Assembly: GCF_007752535.1 (NCBI RefSeq)
Contig: NZ_CP036426.1
Coordinates: 8,556,001-8,620,000, forward strand
Direction of reading: 5' to 3'
Length of the DNA: 64,000 bases
Source of the DNA: Tautonia plasticadhaerens
Lineage (GTDB): Bacteria > Planctomycetota > Planctomycetia > Isosphaerales > Isosphaeraceae
In this document: positions 26,478 to 35,309 of the stretch, piece by piece
Position numbering within the stretch: the stretch's first letter is position 1
Layout of the letters: each line of letters begins with the position of its first letter
Made by a program: the position numbers and the translations under genes
Notes under the pieces: generated by a model
Told to the model about the DNA's origin: nothing
Databases searched by the model: none
Seen by the model: the letters and a program-made list of their open reading frames with translations, nothing else

Positions 26478-27362
26478 ATGAGCACCCTCGTCCTGACGCT
26501 GGCCCTGCTGGGCCTCTCCCCCCTGCCCCGGTCGCAAGAGCCTCAGGAGCCCGGGGCCGTCGGGCTCGCCGGGCAATTCGCCGACGCCTTCAATCGGGCC
26601 GACGCCACCGCCCTCGCGGCCCTGTTCGCCCCCGAAGCGGAGCTGGTCGACGAGGAGGGGAACCTCTACCGGGGCCGGGAGGAGATCTCCGAAATCCTCG
26701 GCCGATTTTTCGAGGCCTTCCCCGGCGCGTCCGTGAGCCGGGAGGTCGAGGAGGTCCGCCCGGTCGGCCCGTCGCTGGCCATCGAGGACGGGGTGATGAC
26801 GATCACCTCCGAGGGGGGAGAGACGGCCCGCAACCGCTACCTCGCCGTGCTCGTGAAGGGCGAGGGCGGCTGGCGGATCGCCAGCATGAGGCAGGTGGCC
26901 GAGGAGGCGCCGCCGACCCCACGGGACTTCCTCGAGCCGCTGGCCTGGCTCGTCGGCGACTGGGTCAGCGAGGGGGCCGACGTGGAGGTCGCGCTCTCAT
27001 TCCGATGGTCCGAGGACGGCAACTACCTGCTGGGCAGCTACACGATCGAGGCCGAGGGGGAGGCTTCGCTGGCCACCAACCAGCGGATCGGCTGGGACGC
27101 CGCCGACCAGGTCATCCGCTCCTGGAACTTCGACTCCGACGGCGGCTTCTCCGAGGGCCGATGGTCGACCGACGGCTCGGCCTGGGTGGTCAAGAGCGAG
27201 CTGGTGCTGCCGGAGGGCCTGACCGGCTCGGCGACCTTCTACCTCTCGCCGGTGGACGAGGGCCACTTCGTCTGGAGTGCCCTCGACCGCGTCGTCGCCG
27301 GCGAGGTCCGGCCGGATGTCGAGGTGACGATCGTCCGGACCCCGCCCGCCCCGCAGGAATGA
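26478..27362 (+). CDS. Secreted SnoaL-like / NTF2-fold protein with a second C-terminal domain
   Basis: The ATG at 26478 opens a short signal peptide (about residues 1-20). Residues 28-140 are an NTF2/SnoaL-like domain (LAGQFADAFNRADATALAAL, YRGREEISEILGRFF, YLAVLVKGEGGWRIASMR), the pattern of SgcJ/EcaC-like proteins. The remaining 145 residues start at LEPLAWLVGDW and resemble DUF1579-like lipocalin-type domains (GSYTIEAEG, RSWNFDSDGG). The protein is 294 residues. A TACAAT at 26395-26400 could be its -10 box. No catalytic residues can be assigned. Confidence 0.82.
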   Translation: MSTLVLTLALLGLSPLPRSQEPQEPGAVGLAGQFADAFNRADATALAALFAPEAELVDEEGNLYRGREEISEILGRFFEAFPGASVSREVEEVRPVGPSLAIEDGVMTITSEGGETARNRYLAVLVKGEGGWRIASMRQVAEEAPPTPRDFLEPLAWLVGDWVSEGADVEVALSFRWSEDGNYLLGSYTIEAEGEASLATNQRIGWDAADQVIRSWNFDSDGGFSEGRWSTDGSAWVVKSELVLPEGLTGSATFYLSPVDEGHFVWSALDRVVAGEVRPDVEVTIVRTPPAPQE

Positions 27363-27399
27363 CCGGCCGCCGGCCTCGAACCCCAGGGAGAGACACACG

Positions 27400-29619
27400 A
27401 TGAAGACCAAGCGACGCCGGTCCTCGGCCCTGGCCCTCGCGGGCCTCGCGGCCCTGCTGCTCTCCCTGCCCGACTCGTCCGCCTTCGCCCAGCGACGAGG
27501 AGGAGGGGGGGGCGGCCGGTCGATCGGCGGCGGCGGCGGCCGAGCGATGGGGGGCGCCCGCCCCTCGATGGGAGCCGGTCGGCCGATGGGAGGCGCCCGC
27601 CCCTCGATCGGCGGGGGAGGCTCCCGCCCCTCGATCGGCGGCGGGGGGGGCCGCCCCAGTCTCCCCTCGGCTCGGCCCAGCCTGCCGACGACCCGACCCG
27701 GCGGGGCATTGGGCGGCCGACCCTCGATGCCGAATGCCTCCCGGCCGAGCATCCCGGGCCGGCCCTCGATCCCGAGCACTCGGCCCCAGGTCCTCCCCGG
27801 CGGGGGTTTCTCCCCGAGCCGGCCGGGAGGAGGAGGCTCGACCCGTCCTTCTCCCCTGCCGGGGACTCCGGGTGGCGGCACCCGGCCCTCGCTGCCGAAC
27901 CGGCCGGGCGGGGGCGAGACCCGTCCCTCGCTCCCCGGCGGTGGAAATCGCCCGCAGTTGCCGAACCTGCCCGGGGGCGGTGGGAATCGCCCCAACCTGC
28001 CGGGCGGCGGCGGAGACCGCCCCAACTTCCCCGGGGGCGTCGGCAACCGCCCCAACTTCCCGGACGGCGGAGGGAATCGGCCGAACTTCCCCGGTGGCGG
28101 AGACCGGCCGATCATCGGCGGCGGTGGCGACCGGCCGAACCTGCCGAATCGACCAGGAGGCGGTGGCGATCGCCCGATCATCGGGGGCGGCAACAACCGC
28201 CCGATCATCGGGGGTGGCAACGATCGGCCCGTCATCGGTTCGGGAAATAACCGGCCCGTCATCGGCTCGGGGAATACGACAAACAATCTGATCAACAACA
28301 ATCAGAACAACATCGCGTGGAATAACGACCGGGTCAACGTCAACCGCCCCGGCTGGGGCTGGGGGGGCGGCTCCTGGGGAGGGGGCTGGGGCGGGGGCGC
28401 GAACCGATGGGCCGGGTCGTGGTACAACAACTACGTCCCGCCCCGTTACCACGGCTGGTATCACGGGAGCTGGAGCAACCCATGGGCCAGCGCCTGGTAC
28501 GTCCCCCTGGCCTACGGCGCCACCTCCTGGGCCCTGAACGGCCTCTCGGGGTGGACCTCCGGGTACTACGACACGTCGTATGTGAACCCGTATTACGTCG
28601 CACCGGTCGAGGCCGCCCCGGTCTACGACTACGGGCAGCCGATCGTGGTCCAGACGTATGCCCCCCAGTACGTCTCGGCCAACGGCGGCGAGGCCGCCCC
28701 CGACCAGGCCCAGGGCCAGGACCAGCCGCCACCCCCTTCCCCGGGGCAGCAGCAGGCGTATGGCCTGTTCGACCAGGCCCGGGCCGCCTTCGCCTCCAAC
28801 GACGACGGCCAGGCAATCGACCTGATCGAGCAGGCCCTCCGGCTCTCGCCCGGCGACCCGGTCATGCACGAGTTCCGCGCCCTCTGCCTGTTCGCCCTGG
28901 GGGATTACACCAACGCCGCCGCCGTGCTCAACGCGCTGCTCGCCGTCGCCCCCGGCTGGGACTGGACGACGATGAGCAGCCTCTACGGCAACGCGTCGAC
29001 CTACACCGACCAGCTCCGCAACCTGGAGTCGTACTGCAAGCAGCACCCCGACGACCCGGCCTCGCACTTCGTGCTGGCCTACCACTACCTGATCCTCGGC
29101 CACGACGACCAGGCGGCCGCCGCCCTCCGGGTCGTGACCGCCCGGCAGCCCGAGGACGCCGTGTCCGCCCGGATGCTCCAGGCCCTGACCGACGCGTCCC
29201 AGCCCCCCGCCGCCGCGACGGGCTCGCCGGGCGCGGCGGCCCCCGCCTCCCCGCCCGCCGAGGCCCCGTCCCGGGCGACCGGGGAGGCGGGATCGGCCGC
29301 CCCCGCCGCCGACGAGCCCACCACCGACCTCGTCGGCCGCTGGAAGGCCGAGCCGAGCGACCGGGTGGGTTTCGCGCTGACGATCGGCGAGGACGGCACC
29401 TACTCCTGGGTCGTCTCCCCTACGGGGGCCCCACCGACCTCGATCTCCGGCGCCTATGGGGTCGACGGCGACACGCTGATCCTCAAGAACGAGGAGCAGG
29501 GCGACCTCGTCGGCCAGGCCGTCTCCGGGGGCCCCGACCGCTTCACCCTGCGACTGGTCGGCGCCCCTCCGGGCGACCCCGGCCTGACCTTCGACCGGGT
29601 CGCCGACGGGGCCCCCTGA
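27400..29619 (+). CDS. Secreted Gly/Pro/Arg-repeat protein with TPR domain
   Basis: The 739-residue protein has a signal peptide (1-31, ending FAQ). Residues 32-290 are low-complexity repeats of Gly, Pro, Arg and Asn, such as GGGGNRPNLPGGGGDRPNFP and GGNNRPIIGGG. A Trp/Gly/Tyr-rich stretch (310-380) and an Ala/Pro/Gln linker lie before TPR-like helices at about 447-600 (YGLFDQARAAFASNDDGQAIDLIEQALRLSPGDP is typical; the central ALRLSPGDP is clear). The C-terminal 100 residues form a beta domain beginning DLVGRWKAEP. This architecture recurs in planctomycetes as surface or extracellular proteins. Surface binding or matrix function is inferred from composition. No enzyme motif is visible. Confidence 0.82.
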   Translation: MKTKRRRSSALALAGLAALLLSLPDSSAFAQRRGGGGGGRSIGGGGGRAMGGARPSMGAGRPMGGARPSIGGGGSRPSIGGGGGRPSLPSARPSLPTTRPGGALGGRPSMPNASRPSIPGRPSIPSTRPQVLPGGGFSPSRPGGGGSTRPSPLPGTPGGGTRPSLPNRPGGGETRPSLPGGGNRPQLPNLPGGGGNRPNLPGGGGDRPNFPGGVGNRPNFPDGGGNRPNFPGGGDRPIIGGGGDRPNLPNRPGGGGDRPIIGGGNNRPIIGGGNDRPVIGSGNNRPVIGSGNTTNNLINNNQNNIAWNNDRVNVNRPGWGWGGGSWGGGWGGGANRWAGSWYNNYVPPRYHGWYHGSWSNPWASAWYVPLAYGATSWALNGLSGWTSGYYDTSYVNPYYVAPVEAAPVYDYGQPIVVQTYAPQYVSANGGEAAPDQAQGQDQPPPPSPGQQQAYGLFDQARAAFASNDDGQAIDLIEQALRLSPGDPVMHEFRALCLFALGDYTNAAAVLNALLAVAPGWDWTTMSSLYGNASTYTDQLRNLESYCKQHPDDPASHFVLAYHYLILGHDDQAAAALRVVTARQPEDAVSARMLQALTDASQPPAAATGSPGAAAPASPPAEAPSRATGEAGSAAPAADEPTTDLVGRWKAEPSDRVGFALTIGEDGTYSWVVSPTGAPPTSISGAYGVDGDTLILKNEEQGDLVGQAVSGGPDRFTLRLVGAPPGDPGLTFDRVADGAP

Positions 29620-29705
29620 GTCGCATCGAGTCGATCCCGTCCCGGCCGGTGGGCCGGGCCGGGACGGGACTGGCGTTCGGGATCCCGGCCGAGGCCCCCG
29701 AGACG

Positions 29706-30251
29706 ATGACCGACCCGGCGATCGCCCCACTCCTGACCGATCGCCTCCGGCTGGACCGCCCCTCCTGGTCCGTCCTGCCCGATTACGTCCGGATGAACGC
29801 CGATCCCCGGGTCATGGCCTCGCTCCGGGGCGTCCGGACGGCCGAGGAGACGGCGGCGATCCTCGCCCGGCTGATCGAGCACTGGGACCGCTTCGGCTTC
29901 GGCTGGTACACCGCCCGGGACCGCCGATCGGCCCGGTTCGCCGGCCGAGGCGGGCTGCGTCGCGTGATGATCGCCGACCGCGAGGAGGTCGAGCTCGGCT
30001 ACGGCCTCCTGCCCGAGTACTGGGGGAGAGGGCTGGCCACCGAGCTGGCCGGCCGGTGCGCCCGGCTCGGCTTCGAGGTGCTGGGGCTCCGGGAACTGGT
30101 GTGCATCACCCTGCCCTCGAACCTCGCCTCGCGACGGGTGATGGAGAAGGTCGGCTTCGCCTTCGATCGCGAGGCCGAGCAAGACGGCAGGACCCACGCC
30201 CTGTACCGGCTGAAGACTGACGACTGGCGGCGATCGTCGGGCCGGTCCTGA
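29706..30251 (+). CDS. GNAT acetyltransferase, RimJ/RimL type
   Basis: The 181-residue protein matches the RimJ/RimL-like GNAT pattern: LLTDRLRLDRPS at the N-terminus, EVELGYGLLPEYWGRGLATEL (acetyl-CoA loop) in the middle, and CITLPSNLASRRVMEKVGF near the C-terminus. Such enzymes acetylate N-termini of ribosomal proteins, amino-sugars or small amines; the acceptor here is unknown. It starts at an ATG 87 bp after the TPR protein on the same strand. Confidence 0.88.
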   Translation: MTDPAIAPLLTDRLRLDRPSWSVLPDYVRMNADPRVMASLRGVRTAEETAAILARLIEHWDRFGFGWYTARDRRSARFAGRGGLRRVMIADREEVELGYGLLPEYWGRGLATELAGRCARLGFEVLGLRELVCITLPSNLASRRVMEKVGFAFDREAEQDGRTHALYRLKTDDWRRSSGRS

Positions 30252-30577
30252 TCTCGTCCTGCCTGGAAGCGAGGATGATGACTTGGTCGGTGGGGCCGGG
30301 GGGCGTATCCCCTGGGAGTCCCGAGACTGGTCGCCATACGTCGACTTGCCTCGACTGGTAGAATGTTTGATGGATGAATCAGCTTCCCCGAGCCGGATTC
30401 TCGGGCCTCCTCTCCTCTTGATTCCTCCCCGCCCCGACGTCTCGCCTTCGAAGCAACGACCCAGGCCTTGGCCTTCGTAAATCATCCGGCCCTCGGCCCG
30501 AGTGCCGACCCGATCGGTGATCTTCCCGCCGAGCCGGGGTCGACTGTCTCGCCCCACGCCCCAAGGACCATCGTCCC
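30252..30577. other. Intergenic region before the DUF1559 gene
   Basis: No gene is seen. A TAGAAT at 30359-30364 could be a -10 box, but no matching -35 is present at normal spacing. The region is otherwise featureless. Confidence 0.4.
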
Positions 30578-31723
30578 ATGATCCGATCCGTTTCCAGGAC
30601 GCGTCGCCTCGCGGCTCGTCGCGGCTTCACGCTGATCGAATTGCTGGTCGTCATCGCCATCATCGGCGTGCTCATCGCGCTGCTCCTGCCCGCCGTGCAG
30701 AGCGCCCGCGAGGCCGCCCGGCGTGCCCAGTGCACCAACAACCTAAAGCAGCTGGCACTGGCCGTCATGAACTACGAGAGCTCCAACGGCGTCTTCCCAC
30801 CGCACTCGATGGCCGCGGCCTCTCGCACGCAGACCGACCTGCCGATGAGCTGGATCCCGCCCCTGCTCCAGTTCACCGAAGCCCTGCCCTTCTATTCCGC
30901 CATGAATTTCAGCGTCGACATCATGGGGACCGGCTTCGGCGGCTGGGCCAACTCCACGGTCACGACGGCGAACCTGAACATCTTGCAGTGCCCGTCCGAA
31001 GACTCGTTCCAGCCCCTCCGGGCGACCAACATGAACGGGACCTACTACGGGATGACCAACTACATGGGCAACTACGGCGGCCCGGGCGTCATCCAGGTCG
31101 CCAGCGGGACGATCGTGCCGACGAACAACCGCTACATGTGCCCCCCCTCGAACTGCTATTACCCCGGCGCGAAGTGGGCGCCCGTCACCATCGCCTCGAT
31201 CCGGGACGGCACCTCGAATACCGCGTTGATCAGCGAGCGGCTGCTCGGCGTCCCCACGTCGGCCTTCACCCGGGCCAGCGTCAACGCCAAGCGGGGCACC
31301 TTCCGTTCGCCTCGGGGGGTTTCCTACCCGGCGAACGCCCAGGGGGCCCTGGACTACGTCCAAGCCTGTCAGAGCATCCCCGGCAGCCAGGGGACCCGGT
31401 TCGGTGGCGGGCCGGGCCAGATGTGGGCCGCCACCTTCCCGATCTGGCTGGTGATCACCTCGTACAACCACTTCGGCACGCCGAACCAGATGAACTGCAC
31501 GAATCCCGGCGAGCCGGCGGGCATGGACTCCAACAGCCCCTATGCCGGTTACTACGTCGCCCCCCTCGGCAGCGCCCCCCCCAACAGTAACCATCCGGGT
31601 GGCGTGAACGTCGCCTTCTCCGACGGCTCGGTCCATTTCATCAAGGACTCGGTCGCCCCCCAGCCCTGGTGGGCCCTCGGCACCCGAGCCGGCGGCGAGG
31701 TCGTCAGCGCCGACCAGTATTGA
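30578..31723 (+). CDS. DUF1559 prepilin-type protein
   Basis: The 381-residue protein begins with a type IV prepilin leader: basic residues, cleavage site [23 protein letters not shown], then a helix with [21 protein letters not shown]. This is the hallmark of the planctomycete-specific DUF1559 family, which has many paralogues per genome. The C-terminal [17 protein letters not shown] motif is present (residues about 345-358). Prepilin peptidase and a type II/IV-like assembly system would be needed for its export; neither is near. Function is thought to be surface fibre or matrix, but is not established. Confidence 0.97.
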   Translation: MIRSVSRTRRLAARRGFTLIELLVVIAIIGVLIALLLPAVQSAREAARRAQCTNNLKQLALAVMNYESSNGVFPPHSMAAASRTQTDLPMSWIPPLLQFTEALPFYSAMNFSVDIMGTGFGGWANSTVTTANLNILQCPSEDSFQPLRATNMNGTYYGMTNYMGNYGGPGVIQVASGTIVPTNNRYMCPPSNCYYPGAKWAPVTIASIRDGTSNTALISERLLGVPTSAFTRASVNAKRGTFRSPRGVSYPANAQGALDYVQACQSIPGSQGTRFGGGPGQMWAATFPIWLVITSYNHFGTPNQMNCTNPGEPAGMDSNSPYAGYYVAPLGSAPPNSNHPGGVNVAFSDGSVHFIKDSVAPQPWWALGTRAGGEVVSADQY

Positions 31724-31833
31724 TCCCGACTGGGATGCTCCGGGCCCGGCCGCCCCGTGGCCGGGCCCGGGGCGGCCACTTCCACCCGCTCGACGACTCG
31801 ACTGACGACGGCAACCACGATCGAGAGCTATCT

Positions 31834-32031
31834 ATGAGACCACTCGCTCGACTACTCACGCTCGTTGCGGCGGCCATCGGCGTCGCCGGTTGCGGCCCGT
31901 CCATCCCCCCCCCTGGCGAGGCCACCCCCGTCGGCGACGACGAGGGGGTCTTCATCCAGGAGGAGTGGCCCGACGAGGTCAAGGAGGCCGAGGCGAAGTT
32001 CCAGGAATCCGCCCAGGGAAAGGCCGACTGA
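31834..32031 (+). CDS. Small lipoprotein next to DUF1559
   Basis: The ATG at 31834 opens a 65-residue protein with a lipobox VAGC near residues 17-20, followed by a Pro-rich spacer and an acidic C-terminus (PDEVKEAEAKFQESAQGKAD). It lies 110 bp after the DUF1559 gene. Short lipoproteins commonly follow DUF1559 genes in planctomycetes. Function unknown. Confidence 0.75.
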   Translation: MRPLARLLTLVAAAIGVAGCGPSIPPPGEATPVGDDEGVFIQEEWPDEVKEAEAKFQESAQGKAD

Positions 32032-32261
32032 TCCTCCCCCAGGACGCGTGCCTCCAATGGCGAGGGCACGCATTCCCTGTGGATGCCGATCGGGCCCGGA
32101 CGAAGTGCGGTGCGAATCCTCGCCATCCCTGGCACCAAGCGGGTGCGGGCGGGGCCGAGTCCGCAAACCGGCGATCGATCGAAGGTGCAGGGGACGGGAC
32201 GATCCGCGCCCTTCGCCTCCATCAAGCCCGATGGACTCACCTTCTCGCCCGCCCCCGTCGC

Positions 32262-32774
32262 TCAGCGTCGGGGGACCGAGGTGCCGCAGTTGCGGCAGGT
32301 GTCGCTGCCGAGGTGCACCGGGCGGGAGCAGTTCGGGCAGAGCCTCAGGCCGGCCTCGACGCGTTCGTCGGGGGACTGGGGGTGGGGCGACGGGGGGGCG
32401 TCGGGGCCGGGGGGGAAGTTGTTCGGCACCCGGCTGCCGAGTCGGCGGTGTTCTGCGGCCCACTGGTCCAGGTACTCGCCCTCCTCGGCGAGCAGTTCGT
32501 CGGTGCGCTGCTCGGGGGAGCCCCCGAGGGTGGGCACCGGGACGATCCGGCCGCAGTCGGGGCACTTGCCGTGCGTCGGCGTCGAATCCACCGGCACCTT
32601 GAGCCGCCTCCCGCAGGGGCAGGCGAAGCGGATGAAGCCGTCGCCGACCACCGGGCCGGAGCCGCCGGAGGGGCGGATCCGGACCCGGGAGCCGCACCTC
32701 GGGCACACCACCCGCCCCTCTCGGTCGTCGGGCACGGTCAGCGGCTGTCCGCACCGGCAGGTCGCCTTCGCCAT
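32262..32774 (-). CDS. Zinc-ribbon protein
   Basis: The 170-residue protein carries three or four zinc-binding motifs. The N-terminal CRCG paired with CPRCG is followed by CPCG paired with CPDCG (about residues 6-75), and a C-terminal CPNC / CRNCG pair. The middle is a charged linker. No enzymatic domain is seen. It may be a nucleic-acid- or protein-binding adaptor. It is downstream of larE on the same strand, 76 bp away. Confidence 0.8.
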   Translation of the reverse strand: MAKATCRCGQPLTVPDDREGRVVCPRCGSRVRIRPSGGSGPVVGDGFIRFACPCGRRLKVPVDSTPTHGKCPDCGRIVPVPTLGGSPEQRTDELLAEEGEYLDQWAAEHRRLGSRVPNNFPPGPDAPPSPHPQSPDERVEAGLRLCPNCSRPVHLGSDTCRNCGTSVPRR

Positions 32775-32850
32775 CGGTCGGGGGCCCCTTCGGGGTGATG
32801 GGTCGGGGGCCGCCCCGAGGTCGGGCGGTCGATCGGCCGGCCCGGCAATA

Positions 32851-33723
32851 TCAGCGGCCGACGGCGGGCACGACGAGCCCCTGCATCAGGTCCTCGGCCG
32901 GGATGAGCACGTTGTTGCTCCCGGACCGGAAGCCTTCGAGGTCGAGGGTGACGAACTTGAAGCCGATGTCCCGGAAGGCGCGGACCAGCTCGGCCCGGAC
33001 CTCGGCCGAGGCGATCGCCGGCAGCTCGTCGAGCGGCACCTCCACGCGGGCCAGGTCACCCTTGTGATACCGGACCCGGACGACCCGGAGGCCCCGGGCG
33101 CGGAGCCAGCGCTCGGCCCGGTCGATCATCCGGGTGCGTTCGGGGGTGACCTCCTCGCCGTAGGCGATCCGGCTGGAGAGGCAGGGGGTGGCCGGCTTGT
33201 CCCAGGTGGGCAGGCCCCAGGCCTTCGCCAGCGCCCGGACGTCGCCCTTGGTCAGTTCGCTGTCGAGCAGCGGGTGGACCACGCCGTTCTCGGCGGCGGC
33301 TTTCATGCCGGGGCGGTGGTCTCCCCGGTCGTCGAGATTGGCCCCAGAGGCGACCGCGTCGACCCCCAGCTCGACCCGGAGCAGGGCGAGGCGGCCGTAC
33401 AGCTCGCTCTTGCAGAAATAACAGCGGTCGGGGTTGTTGCGGAGGTAGTTCGGGTCGGCGAACTCGCCGGTCCGGATCACCCGGTGGCGGATGCCGATCT
33501 GCTTGGCCAGCTCCTCGGCCTCCTCCAACTCCCCCTCGGCCAGGCTGTCGGAGACGGCCGTGATGGCGATGGCATCCTCGCCGATGGCCAGCTGCGCGGC
33601 TTGGGCGACCACGGTGCTGTCGATCCCCCCCGAGAAGGCGACCGCGACCCTCCCGTAGCCGCGGAGGGCCGCGATCAGGCGGTCTCGCTTCGCGGTCAGT
33701 TCCGGGTCGTTCCAGTCGCTCAC
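32851..33723 (-). CDS. larE: LarE: pyridinium-3,5-biscarboxylic acid mononucleotide sulfur transferase
   Basis: The GTG at 33723 preceded by GGAGGTG is preferred over the longer open frame. The 290-residue protein has the PP-loop SGGIDST (31-37) for AMP activation. It carries RCYFCKSELYGRL and TPCLSSRIAYGEEVTPERT, which hold LarE-type cysteines, and a GANLDDRGDHRPGMKAAAE segment. LarE sulfurates the nickel-pincer precursor for lactate racemase and related enzymes. No larB or larC lies in this window, so the cofactor pathway must be completed elsewhere. Some LarE homologues use a sacrificial Cys and others an iron-sulfur cluster; sequence alone does not decide which type this is. Confidence 0.9.
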   Translation of the reverse strand: MSDWNDPELTAKRDRLIAALRGYGRVAVAFSGGIDSTVVAQAAQLAIGEDAIAITAVSDSLAEGELEEAEELAKQIGIRHRVIRTGEFADPNYLRNNPDRCYFCKSELYGRLALLRVELGVDAVASGANLDDRGDHRPGMKAAAENGVVHPLLDSELTKGDVRALAKAWGLPTWDKPATPCLSSRIAYGEEVTPERTRMIDRAERWLRARGLRVVRVRYHKGDLARVEVPLDELPAIASAEVRAELVRAFRDIGFKFVTLDLEGFRSGSNNVLIPAEDLMQGLVVPAVGR

Positions 33724-33884
33724 GGGGCACCTCCGCCGGATGCTGGCTCGCCGATCCTCGCCCGATCGGACTCCCCGACGGGCTCCACTCCCTCCCATTA
33801 TTACGGCCCGGCCGGGGCCGGCTCAAGCGGGAGGGCGGGCGGAGGGCTTTGCACGCCGGGCATCGAAGGGCGATTGCGGGCCGA

Positions 33885-34427
33885 TCAGCGGGCGCCGACG
33901 CCGACGAGCAGGCGGTCGCCGGAAGCCCCCTGGACCTTGTCGAGGAAGACGAGCTGGCCGGCGGGGGTGCGGACCTCGGTGATGAAGACGGGGCGGGGGC
34001 GGTCGTCGTCGAGGAGCTGGACGCAGAGGTGGACCTTGCCGCCTTCGAGGGGGGCCTTGAGCGTGACCACCAGGGAACGGCCGTGGCCGAGGTCGCAGGA
34101 CAGGGCCTCGTTGGAGGTGAGGCGCCGGCTCTCGGCGCCCAGCAGCGTCAAGCCATGATCGGGCAAGAGTTTGCGGAGCGGGCCGGCGTAGGGGGAGAGC
34201 ATCGGGTCGACCCGGGACTTGCCCGGCTCGGCGAGCAGGCCGAAGACGGTCACGTCGCGGTCGGGGCGGTCGTCGGGCCGGGGCTGGCCGAGGCTGCGGT
34301 CGACCAGGGTGGTCGGCACGATCGCCGCCACGCCCAGGGCGAGCACGATCGCGTGGACCCTCCCCCGGCCCGGCAGGAACCGGGAAGGGAAGGGCATCCG
34401 GGCCCGGTGCTGGTCGTCTCGGTTCAT
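33885..34427 (-). CDS. Exported hypothetical protein downstream of the anti-sigma factor
   Basis: The 180-residue protein has an N-terminal basic region and one hydrophobic helix (about residues 26-44, VHAIVLALGVAAIVPTTL), so it is membrane-anchored or secreted. The mature part contains no known motif. It lies 31 bp after the anti-sigma gene in the same direction and is therefore probably part of that operon. A role as a partner or target of the sigma/anti-sigma pair is plausible but unsupported by sequence. Confidence 0.7.
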   Translation of the reverse strand: MNRDDQHRARMPFPSRFLPGRGRVHAIVLALGVAAIVPTTLVDRSLGQPRPDDRPDRDVTVFGLLAEPGKSRVDPMLSPYAGPLRKLLPDHGLTLLGAESRRLTSNEALSCDLGHGRSLVVTLKAPLEGGKVHLCVQLLDDDRPRPVFITEVRTPAGQLVFLDKVQGASGDRLLVGVGAR

Positions 34428-34458
34428 GCCGATCCCTCGCCGGTCCGTTCGGTATGGG

Positions 34459-35091
34459 TCACTGGGCCAGGGGGCCGAAGGGGTTGCCGGGCGCCCGGCC
34501 GTCGTCCTGGGCCGAGGCCATCAGCTCGGGCATCGCCTCGAACCAATTGAACAGGGCGAAGTAGTCGACCGCGTCCATCCCGGCCTCGGCCTTGTCGAAG
34601 AAGGTCAGATCCGCGTCGGTGGCCGGCTCGTGGACCTGGATCACCTCCCGCTCCCCCGAGTCGACGTGCAGCAGGACGGTGTGGCCGACGGGCACGTCGA
34701 AGTCGCGCCGGATCGCGTCGGCCCGGGCGGTGGCCGGGCCCGGCCCGGGCGGGTCCGGGGCGAGCAGCACGGCCGCCGCGGCGGCCGTCGCGGCCAGCCC
34801 GGCGGCCAGTCGGATCGGGATCGACACCCGGCGACGGGCGACGCCGAGGAGGGGGGCCGGGGCGGCGGGCCCGGGGGAGGCCGCCTCCCGGTCGATCCGG
34901 GCCCAGGTCGCCTCCCAGCGCGCCGCCGGGGGCGAGTCGGGGCGGGTCGCCTCCCAGAGCCGGTCGAGGCGGAGGGCGGCCTCGGACTGCCCGGCGCATC
35001 GGGGGCAGGAGGCCAGGTGGGCCTCGATCTCGGCCTCGGTGATCGCGCCATCGGGGGCGGCGATCGCTCGGGAAACGTCTCGACAACGCAT
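34459..35091 (-). CDS. Zinc-binding anti-sigma factor (single-pass membrane protein)
   Basis: The 210-residue protein has an N-terminal zinc-binding anti-sigma domain: MRCRDVSRAI, then IEAHLASCPRCAGQ, which provides the HxxxCxxC motif. A Pro/Ala-rich linker follows, then one transmembrane helix (about residues 103-120) and a periplasmic domain of about 90 residues containing GHTVLLHVDSGEREVIQV. The ATG at 35091 begins MRCRDVSRAI, the natural start of the domain. It follows the ECF sigma gene by 218 bp. Expected role: holds the sigma factor at the membrane until a periplasmic signal releases it. Confidence 0.88.
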   Translation of the reverse strand: MRCRDVSRAIAAPDGAITEAEIEAHLASCPRCAGQSEAALRLDRLWEATRPDSPPAARWEATWARIDREAASPGPAAPAPLLGVARRRVSIPIRLAAGLAATAAAAAVLLAPDPPGPGPATARADAIRRDFDVPVGHTVLLHVDSGEREVIQVHEPATDADLTFFDKAEAGMDAVDYFALFNWFEAMPELMASAQDDGRAPGNPFGPLAQ

Positions 35092-35309
35092 CGGGGGCTC
35101 GATTCGCTCCGGTCCTGCGGTCCGGCCGATCCGATCCGAGACTCGGAAGGATCGGTCGCCCGGGGTTCGGGAGATCGGTCCCGAAACCCATTGAGTTCGT
35201 TCGACTTCCGGGATTCGATGGGTCGGATCCCGGCCCCCCAAACCCGGCCTCGATCTGCGGGCGGCGCGGGAGGCTCCGGATGTTCGACGCCCCCCGGGTC
35301 CGGATTATT

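Noticed and set aside
27900-28270. Short tandem DNA repeats that might suggest a CRISPR array or microsatellite
   Set aside because: They are in-frame protein-coding repeats of GGGNRPN type without regular unique spacers.
30330-30364. Promoter with TAGAAT before the DUF1559 gene
   Set aside because: No acceptable -35 hexamer at 16-18 bp; left as a note in the intergenic entry.
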